Below, piece after piece: positions 8,286 to 14,892 of a stretch of 40,407 nt of DNA (positions within the stretch are counted from its first letter, which is position 1; each line of letters begins with the position of its first letter). The notes beneath the pieces were generated by a model. It saw only the letters and a list, made by a program, of their open reading frames with translations, ran no database searches and had not been told where the DNA came from. Origin of the DNA: an uncultured Lachnospiraceae bacterium (GTDB lineage Bacteria > Bacillota > Clostridia > Lachnospirales > Lachnospiraceae); the NCBI GenBank assembly GCA_910584965.1, contig CAJUDZ010000028.1:1784-42190 (forward strand), in the 5' to 3' direction. The translations under genes were made by a program, and so were the position numbers.

Positions 8286-9069
8286 TCTCCCTTCCATACA
8301 CCTCTATCTGACTCAGCGCCGGAAACGGCGAAGGGTCGTCGGCTTTGATCAGCCGGCTCAGCTTTACCCACCGTATATTCTTAGGCGCAAAATCGAGTAC
8401 ATGCGCAAATCTGCTTTTTTCCAGATCCCAGACGATTTCCGACTGATCGGAGAATGTCAGCGTCACCTGCTGCCACCAGTTATCGTGCGGGAAGTCGGAA
8501 CGGGTATACAAAACAATCTTGTCGGCTTCCACTTCTCTTCCGAAATCCACCGTCATTTCCGCATCATCCTGCATGTTGATGCCCCACGACTCATAAGGCC
8601 ACTCGCTATGAGACCGGTTCTCGCAAACGCCGTCGATCGCATTTCTCGCCGCAAATACCGATTCCCCTCTCGTTTCCACATTGGCGCTGGCATGAGGATA
8701 ACAGTTCGTATCTCCGTGCTGGTCGCATACATTCAGCGCCAGATTTCTGTATGCGTGGATTTCATCTTCCCTTGCCGCCCGCGCATATAAATAATGACGA
8801 TTTCCGTAAAATACTTTTGGTGAAAAACAGATACGCTTTTCCCCGAAAGGAACCGCGTAGGAAACCGTGTCCGTAATATAACAGAACGCCGCTCCCAACG
8901 CATCATCCACCTGTAAAAAAACATGGATATTCTTTTCCGAAGTTTCCAGGACAATGCGGTCCCCTTCCTGGTATTCCGCAGTATGCACGAGGCTCACATA
9001 ATCCTCTCCGCTGTCGGAACATATCGTTTTTCCGTTTTTATCCACTACCTTTAAATCCAGTACTGCCAT
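8281..9069 (-). CDS. Discoidin/F5-8C-like carbohydrate-binding protein
   Basis: A 262-residue protein with no signal peptide. Residues about 1-110 are beta-rich and unassigned. Residues about 125-262 look like a galactose-binding (F5/8 type C) fold: AIDGVCENRSHSEWPYESWG, then DAEMTVDFGREVEADKIVLYTR and QVTLTFSDQSEIVWDL, ending in SQIEVYGRE, a typical closing strand. It probably binds a glycan or assists the two enzymes encoded upstream. It is the last gene of the GH88-DUF2264 operon, 98 bp after DUF2264, with its own GGAGG site. The absence of a secretion signal implies a cytoplasmic role, which is unusual for a binding module. Confidence 0.7.
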   Translation of the reverse strand: MAVLDLKVVDKNGKTICSDSGEDYVSLVHTAEYQEGDRIVLETSEKNIHVFLQVDDALGAAFCYITDTVSYAVPFGEKRICFSPKVFYGNRHYLYARAAREDEIHAYRNLALNVCDQHGDTNCYPHASANVETRGESVFAARNAIDGVCENRSHSEWPYESWGINMQDDAEMTVDFGREVEADKIVLYTRSDFPHDNWWQQVTLTFSDQSEIVWDLEKSRFAHVLDFAPKNIRWVKLSRLIKADDPSPFPALSQIEVYGRER

Positions 9070-9112
9070 GCTGGCACCTCCATATTTTCCAATACATTAT
9101 ATTTGTCAATCC

Positions 9113-9147
9113 GACAAGCCCGCCTTTGTAAACCGGCCGGGCCTGTC
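9113..9147 (-). other. Intercistronic hairpin in the uronide operon
   Basis: GACAAGCCCG (9113-9122) pairs with CGGGCCTGTC (9138-9147) with one mismatch, in the 98-bp gap between the DUF2264 and discoidin-like genes. No T-run follows on the minus strand, so it more likely stabilises or partly attenuates the mRNA than ends it. Confidence 0.4.
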
Positions 9148-9167
9148 AGACCGCTTATCATTTCTTT

Positions 9168-10874
9168 CTAAAGACTGATCTCCGTCGTCAGCTCATTTTT
9201 TCCGGCATGAATCGGATATTTCACCGCCGGAATCCTCGTCATCGGATGCAGCAGGTTGGTGTTCGGGTCTGCAAGAATAACCACGCCTTCGCCCTCCGCG
9301 TTTTCCGTCTCCACGGTACATCCGCTGTAATGATTTTCAACCCGCGCCATTCTGCCTTCCTGTATCTGCTTTTCACCCTCCACGTCGATCTCCACGGCAA
9401 ATCCGCAGTCATAAGCTTCACATTCCCTGTCGCTTGTGACGACATGCTTTCTGATATGCCCCTCTTTTGTCGGGATGATATGGGATTCCACCTGAATGCC
9501 TTTACAGGGAATCCACCGGGAATAAACTTCCGTTTCCGTCACGCGGAATTCCTCGCAGATTCTCCGCACATAAACAGTTCCGTCGATATAAAATGCAAGC
9601 ATGGAATCCGGCGCGGTCTCATGCACTTCCCAGGCGGACTTCGCCACATTGAAAGCAAACTGCGTATCATAAGCGAATTTCCCGTATTTGGAAGGTGTCT
9701 GTCCATGCCCGCCCGGACTGTATTTTCCGGGAACAAAGGCCGTCACATGATCTTTGTACCGATGAATCAGCATATCCGCATAAGGCAGCGCTTTCTGTTC
9801 GTCAAGCGCCGGAAGCGGCTTCGCCTCCGCTTTCCAGAACGGATGCTCATCGGGCAGCATCAGGACGGCAAAGGTCTTTAAAGCCCAGTAAGGAGAACCC
9901 GGCCCGTTATACCGTTCTCCCATAATCAGATTGGGATAGCCGTATCCGATCGTTAAAATCCCGTTTCTGTCAAATATCGGCCGTTTCATCCAGTCGCAGA
10001 AATGCCGTACAATCAGCCCTTTTATCACGCCCACGTCAAACGGCTCCACCCCGGCCATCAGACAGGCCGCAAAAAAGCTGACCTGGGAAAACCGGTATGT
10101 CAGAGAACGCCCGAAAGGCAGCGCCCTTCCGCTTTCATCGAACCAGTAAATAAACTGTTTTGCAAAAAGTGCGGCACGTTCCTTATAAAGACCGCACCTT
10201 TCCGGATCTTCCTTCTCCATGACCTTTGCATAGAACAGGCTGTAAAAATGGATTGCAAAAGACACATAATAGTCTTTCTGCCCGGAATCACCGTCCTGAT
10301 ACCAGCCGTCTCCCAGATAAAAGGTGCCCGCGCCGTCCAGATATCTTTCCAGTTTCTCCGCATCATACTTTCTGCCCAGCTTCTTCAGCGCGATATTGAC
10401 GAGCACGGCAAACAGCACCCAGTTGCAGACAGGCAGATCATATTCGTTAATACCGTAAAGCCAGTCCGCCAGATTGTCCTTTTCCCGCTCCGTCAGCGGT
10501 TCCCAGATCTTCTCCGGCACCAGAACCAGTCCGTATGCCATCGCGGCCATCTCCACAAACCGCTGGTCGAAAGTATGAAAACCGCCCCAGTATTCGGTAT
10601 TTTCCGGGTCCGTTCCCGCCGCAAGCCCTTTCCTGTAAATTTCTTCAAATTCCGCGTCGTTTCCGCCGCCGGCCCAGAACGGCACAAGCCCCCACAATAC
10701 CCGTGAAAAGGCCTCCAGTCTGATCGTTCTCTGCTCATAAGTGGTTGCGGTAACGCCCAGCACGATACCCGCCTTTTCCTCCGTATAATATGGTAAAAGC
10801 GGCCTGATGATTTCCAGCAGAAGCGCCCGGAAATCCTCCTTGCTGTTCAGCTTTCCTTCCCAATCCGTTCTCAT
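9168..10874 (-). CDS. DUF2264-family protein, putative uronide-acting glycoside hydrolase
   Basis: A 568-residue cytoplasmic protein with the DUF2264 pattern: an N-terminal (alpha/alpha) barrel-like region with RTIRLEAFSRVLWGLVPFW, GGFHTFDQRFVEMAA, VNIALKK, GDGWYQDGDSGQKDYYVSFA and GRSLTYRFSQVSFFAAC, then a beta-rich C-terminal part (about 400-568). From memory, members of this family have been placed in CAZy GH154 as exo-beta-glucuronidases; I cannot check that here. The gene sits 13 bp after a GH88 unsaturated uronyl hydrolase, which fits joint removal of uronic acids from glycan fragments. GGGAGAGG precedes the ATG. The exact linkage is unknown. Confidence 0.8.
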   Translation of the reverse strand: MRTDWEGKLNSKEDFRALLLEIIRPLLPYYTEEKAGIVLGVTATTYEQRTIRLEAFSRVLWGLVPFWAGGGNDAEFEEIYRKGLAAGTDPENTEYWGGFHTFDQRFVEMAAMAYGLVLVPEKIWEPLTEREKDNLADWLYGINEYDLPVCNWVLFAVLVNIALKKLGRKYDAEKLERYLDGAGTFYLGDGWYQDGDSGQKDYYVSFAIHFYSLFYAKVMEKEDPERCGLYKERAALFAKQFIYWFDESGRALPFGRSLTYRFSQVSFFAACLMAGVEPFDVGVIKGLIVRHFCDWMKRPIFDRNGILTIGYGYPNLIMGERYNGPGSPYWALKTFAVLMLPDEHPFWKAEAKPLPALDEQKALPYADMLIHRYKDHVTAFVPGKYSPGGHGQTPSKYGKFAYDTQFAFNVAKSAWEVHETAPDSMLAFYIDGTVYVRRICEEFRVTETEVYSRWIPCKGIQVESHIIPTKEGHIRKHVVTSDRECEAYDCGFAVEIDVEGEKQIQEGRMARVENHYSGCTVETENAEGEGVVILADPNTNLLHPMTRIPAVKYPIHAGKNELTTEISL

Positions 10875-10887
10875 ATGCCTCTCCCTT

Positions 10888-12075
10888 CTACCAGTACAGG
10901 TTCCAGTCTTTCCGCAGCCTCGTCAGCGCTTCCATATAGAAATAATCCCCCCAGGCGTTGCACTCGTCCACCCCGCAGTGATTGCAGGTATTATACGGCG
11001 AACGGTTGGAATATGTGCTGTGAAGCACCAGCCCGTTGGATTTTTCCGGGTCTTTCACCGCATAATTATCATACAGGGATTTCATCATCTGTTTCGCATA
11101 GTTCCGGTAAATATCCGCTTCTTCCGACCTCAGCGACTTAACCATTTCCAGCATGCCGCAGGCCGCGATCGAAGCCGAAGACGAATCCCGCGGCTGATCG
11201 TCTCCGTCCGTAAACTCCAAATCCCAGAAAGGGACCATGTCTTTCGGCAGATGTTCCAGATAATACTGTGCCACATTTTTGAAAATGTCGATATATTCTT
11301 CCCGTTTCGTATACTTATAAGCCAATGCCGCACCGTAAATACCCCAGGCCTGGCCTCTCGCCCAGGCGGAGCCGTCGCGGTAGCCCTGACAGGTCGCGCC
11401 GTGATCCGGTTCCCCCGTCTCCATGTTGAAAAAGAACGTATGCCAGGTGGAATAGTCCTCCCGGATGACGTTTCCGATCGCCGTATGGATATGCTTTTCC
11501 GCAATCTCCCGGTATTTGTTGTCTCCCGTCTCTTCCGACGCCCAGTACAGCAGGGGAAGGTTCAGCAGACAGTCGATAATCAGCCTGTAATTTTCCGGCG
11601 CGTCCATCGGCCCCCAGGCCTGGATAAATTCTCCCACCGGATGATATCTCGTGATCAGCTGGTCGGCCGCCTTTACTGCCGCCTCTTTTCCTTTCTCACT
11701 GCCCGTCAGTTTATAGGCCGCCACACAGGAAGGCGAATAGAGAAATCCCATGTCATGATGGTCCACTTCGAATTTATTGTTGATTCTATGTAAAAAACTC
11801 TCAACCTGTATGTCTCCCGCCTTCTTTAACGCATCGGCATCCGAAAGGCCCTTTTCCTTCGCGTATTCATAGGAAAGCCAGATTTCTCCCGTCCAGAAAC
11901 CCGTTGTCCAGTCACAATTTTCCATCGGCTGGTAAAAGCCGTTTTCGCTGTACGCCTTCTGAAACTTCTCCGTAAACTCCGGCAGATTTCGAACCACCTG
12001 TTTTTCGGAAAAAGTAAGCGCCGCCTCCACTTCCTCCGCCGAAATGGCCGGCTTTTCTTCAAATAAGATCTTCAT
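10888..12075 (-). CDS. ugl: GH88 unsaturated glucuronyl hydrolase
   Basis: Hydrates and opens the 4,5-unsaturated uronic acid that polysaccharide lyases leave on oligosaccharides from chondroitin, hyaluronan, xanthan or gellan type glycans. The 395 residues match GH88 length. The two catalytic aspartates known from Bacillus UGL correspond to Asp108 in VDHHDMGFLYSP and Asp168 in RLIIDCLLNLPLLYWAS, 60 residues apart as expected. GSAWARGQAWGIYG and DSSSASIAACGMLEM are further family blocks. There is no signal peptide, so the enzyme acts on imported oligosaccharides. The ATG at 12075 is chosen because GGAGGG lies just before it; a start seven codons upstream has none. It is the first gene of a three-gene operon that has no lyase or transporter in view. 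Confidence 0.93.
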   Translation of the reverse strand: MKILFEEKPAISAEEVEAALTFSEKQVVRNLPEFTEKFQKAYSENGFYQPMENCDWTTGFWTGEIWLSYEYAKEKGLSDADALKKAGDIQVESFLHRINNKFEVDHHDMGFLYSPSCVAAYKLTGSEKGKEAAVKAADQLITRYHPVGEFIQAWGPMDAPENYRLIIDCLLNLPLLYWASEETGDNKYREIAEKHIHTAIGNVIREDYSTWHTFFFNMETGEPDHGATCQGYRDGSAWARGQAWGIYGAALAYKYTKREEYIDIFKNVAQYYLEHLPKDMVPFWDLEFTDGDDQPRDSSSASIAACGMLEMVKSLRSEEADIYRNYAKQMMKSLYDNYAVKDPEKSNGLVLHSTYSNRSPYNTCNHCGVDECNAWGDYFYMEALTRLRKDWNLYW

Positions 12076-12131
12076 ATTCCCTCCGTTCTGCCGCATCGGG
12101 GCGGCTGATTATTGATACTGCAAAATATTGA

Positions 12132-12153
12132 GTTTATTATATCATGAGTAAAC
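12132..12153 (-). promoter_or_regulatory. -10 box and palindromic operator candidate before the GH88 operon
   Basis: A perfect TATAAT on the minus strand (12141-12136) lies about 60 bp before the GH88 start, without a good -35 box. A 22-bp imperfect palindrome, GTTTATT (12132-12138) with AGTAAAC (12147-12153), overlaps it. A weak -35 box with an operator on the -10 suggests regulated expression, either activation or repression. Confidence 0.4.
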
Positions 12154-12216
12154 AAAGGAATACACAACATTATCCACAAAATGGCTTTTCCGCCGCTTTT
12201 TTCCATGGCGGAATCC

Positions 12217-14892
12217 TTATAGCAGATAATAAGCCATTCCAAAGGTTCCGATGCCGGAATTACAGGCGATGGAAACGGATGTCCGCTGCACGATCACCTT
12301 TTCGAAAGGAATGCAGCGGAGTATCTCATGCCGGATCAGTTCCAGCTGTTCCACGGTGCATCCGGCATGGGTGATATATATGATATCCGTGCTGATCTTT
12401 CCTTTATGCCGCAGATGCCAGCGTATCAGCCGTTTCCACGCGCCTTCCATCCGGCCGCACCGCGCTCCGGTCATGATTATCTTCCCCTGTTCCATCGTTA
12501 TTTCGGGATGCAGGCCGAATATCCTGCAGACTCCGGCCGGCGCCGCGCCCAAATAACCCCTTCGATGAAAAAGTTCCGCGGCCGGCAGCATATAATGGGA
12601 TTCTATCCGCTTTTTGATGCGCTCCACCTGCCGGCATATTTCCGAAGCCGTATACCCTTCCATCGCGAGTTTTCCCGCATACAGAACGATCAGCGCCTGA
12701 CCGCACGATATCTGGGCTGAATCGATAACGCTTACATGATCGAATCCTTTCGATGCGGCGACGGCGGTTTCGTAATTTTTTCCCACATGCGACGCCATCG
12801 AAATATGAATGACCTGTTCCGCCTGTGTCAGCGCGTCCGCATAGAAATCCTCATACTCGCTTATCGAAATATCATCCGATACGGCGCTGCTCGTCGTTTC
12901 CGTCATATACTGAATCAGGTTGTCCGAAGAAATTTCCAGAATGTCGGCAAACCGCCCGCTTTCCGTCTTGATATACAAATAAATCATACCGATGTCGTAC
13001 TGGTCGATCAGCTTACCCGGCAGATCGCTGACGCAGTCCGTGGTAATACAGACCTTTCTTTTCTTATGCCGGGATATCCGCTGGATTTCGTCGCCTTCCC
13101 CTTCCACCGTTTTCAGCAGCCGGTATTCGATGATATCTTCGGGCAAAAATTTCAAAATCGCCGTTTCCAGCACCGTACCCTGAATGGGTTTCTCCAGATA
13201 ATCGTCAAAACCTTCCTCCAGACACTGGCTGCGAAACTCCGCTTCGGTATTCGCGGATAAAACAATCACCGCGGAATCCCTGCACAGCCCGTTCTCCTGT
13301 CTTCTCATCCGGCGCATCGTCTGAATGCCGTCCATTTCCGGCATCATATAATCCATCAGGATAACATGATAAAATTTTCGTTTCGTCATTTCCAGACACT
13401 GTGCGCCGTTTTCCGCCAGATCGATTTCGATTTTGGTCTCTTTTAACAGTCTGCTCTCCACAAGCGCATTCATCGGATTGTCGTCCACAAGCAGTATCCG
13501 GGCTTCCGGCGCCTCGAAGCTTCTGCGGTATTCATCTGTTTTTTCCCGGTTTCCCGACAAAAATTTCACATACCCGATGGGCGTCCTGTCCACGATTTTC
13601 TGCGGCAGGGATACCGTAAAAATGGAGCCTTTCGTATAAATACTGTCAACGGTGATCTCGCCGTCCATCAAATCCACAAGCTGTTTCGTGATGGATAATC
13701 CCAGCCCGCTTCCTTCCACCTTCCGATTCTTTCTGGCATCCGCCCGGAGGAAAGAATCATAAATATGTTCCAGGTCTTCTTTTCTGATACCGATTCCGGT
13801 ATCCGTTACCGTAATTTTCAGGAGGCCGTTTTCTTCCGCCGCCGCATCCATTTGTACGGACAGCGTAACGGAACCTTCCTGCGTATATTTTGCCGCATTG
13901 GTCAGAATATTTAACGCCACCTGACTGATTCTTTTCATATCCCCGAGCAGGACAGACGGGAGATTTTCGTCGATATCCAGCAGAAATTCCAGCTTTTTTT
14001 CTTTCAGGCGTACCTGTATCATATCGATCAGGTTCCCAAACAGTTCCACCGTCTGATATTCCATCGGCAGAATTTCCATTTTTTTCATTTCCATCTGCGA
14101 CAGGTCCAGCACGTCGTTGACAAGGTTTAACAGCATTTTGCCCGCGCTGTGGATGTTCCGGGCATACTCCTTCGTCATCTCTTCGCCGCTTTCCCGGAGA
14201 ATCATCTCATTCAGACCGATAATCGTATTGATCGGCGTTCTTATTTCATGGCTCATGCTCGCAAAAAAACTGTTCTTGGATTCGCTGATCTGTTCCAGCT
14301 CCTCCTGCTGCCTCTGCGCGATATCCCGTTCTATTTCAAACATTTTCGCCTGCACTTTTAAAATCAGTCCGCCTGCAAGTCCCACAGCCAGCATCGCGAA
14401 AACAGAGTCCGTATAGGCCGCCGCTTTGGAATCCATCGGCACGATCAGTTCCGGATGATAATACCCGAATACATAGGTAAAAATATCCACAATCAGCGAC
14501 AGCGCCAGGAAAAAAATGAGTTTTTTCCCGGAAAACATCAGAAAAATATACAGAAGGCCGAGCGAAAACCAGATCGCCGCACCGCCTTCCAGACCGCCGC
14601 TCAGAAAAAACATCGCCGGAAAAATCAGCAGAATAATCAGAAATCCGACAACCACCGCCGCGAAGTCCAGTTTCCGGAACTTAAAGGTGGCAAGCAGCGC
14701 AATCCCAAGCACCGCCAGAAGAATCGCAAGCGGAAGCACGATAATCTTCACGTCCATGATGCTGATACATTCTATGATACCCATAATCGCCAACGCGCTT
14801 CCCACGAGAATGATCACTCGGAATATCCGTTCCCGCAGCTCATAATCCCGCCGGTATATCGTATGGTAGATTTTCTGCAGCCAGTCTTTCAC
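12217..14892 (-). CDS. Hybrid histidine kinase fused to a DegV-like fatty-acid-binding domain
   Basis: An 891-residue membrane protein with an unusual order. Six membrane spans lie in about 23-181. A coiled linker leads to HisKA with FFASMSHEIRTPINTIIG (phospho-acceptor His215), then an ATPase domain (NILTNAAKYT, TDTGIGI, GSGLGLSITKQL). A receiver domain follows (ILLVDDNPMNA, acceptor Asp514 in VILMDYMMPEMDG, PIQGT at its end). Residues about 612-891 form a full-length DegV-like domain: ITTDCVSDLP, DSAQISCGQALIVLYAGKLA, SHYMLPAAELFHRRGYLGAA and a C-terminal GIGTFGMAYYLL. DegV/FakB proteins bind a fatty acid, but here the TSQPS-type loop reads TSSAVSDD and the LSGT loop reads HVGKN, so the ligand may differ. 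The start overlaps the upstream kinase stop by 4 nt. The likely role is a phosphorelay kinase tuned by a cytoplasmic lipid-like ligand; this is inference. Confidence 0.88.
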   Translation of the reverse strand: MKDWLQKIYHTIYRRDYELRERIFRVIILVGSALAIMGIIECISIMDVKIIVLPLAILLAVLGIALLATFKFRKLDFAAVVVGFLIILLIFPAMFFLSGGLEGGAAIWFSLGLLYIFLMFSGKKLIFFLALSLIVDIFTYVFGYYHPELIVPMDSKAAAYTDSVFAMLAVGLAGGLILKVQAKMFEIERDIAQRQQEELEQISESKNSFFASMSHEIRTPINTIIGLNEMILRESGEEMTKEYARNIHSAGKMLLNLVNDVLDLSQMEMKKMEILPMEYQTVELFGNLIDMIQVRLKEKKLEFLLDIDENLPSVLLGDMKRISQVALNILTNAAKYTQEGSVTLSVQMDAAAEENGLLKITVTDTGIGIRKEDLEHIYDSFLRADARKNRKVEGSGLGLSITKQLVDLMDGEITVDSIYTKGSIFTVSLPQKIVDRTPIGYVKFLSGNREKTDEYRRSFEAPEARILLVDDNPMNALVESRLLKETKIEIDLAENGAQCLEMTKRKFYHVILMDYMMPEMDGIQTMRRMRRQENGLCRDSAVIVLSANTEAEFRSQCLEEGFDDYLEKPIQGTVLETAILKFLPEDIIEYRLLKTVEGEGDEIQRISRHKKRKVCITTDCVSDLPGKLIDQYDIGMIYLYIKTESGRFADILEISSDNLIQYMTETTSSAVSDDISISEYEDFYADALTQAEQVIHISMASHVGKNYETAVAASKGFDHVSVIDSAQISCGQALIVLYAGKLAMEGYTASEICRQVERIKKRIESHYMLPAAELFHRRGYLGAAPAGVCRIFGLHPEITMEQGKIIMTGARCGRMEGAWKRLIRWHLRHKGKISTDIIYITHAGCTVEQLELIRHEILRCIPFEKVIVQRTSVSIACNSGIGTFGMAYYLL

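Noticed and set aside
9095..9117. TTGACA and TATAAT on the minus strand before the discoidin-like gene
   Set aside because: The boxes are only two bases apart, so they cannot act together as a promoter.
10807..11793. 328-codon plus-strand open frame over the GH88 gene
   Set aside because: It lies antisense to a gene with clear GH88 motifs and encodes a low-complexity Arg/Pro/His/Phe-rich sequence typical of shadow frames.
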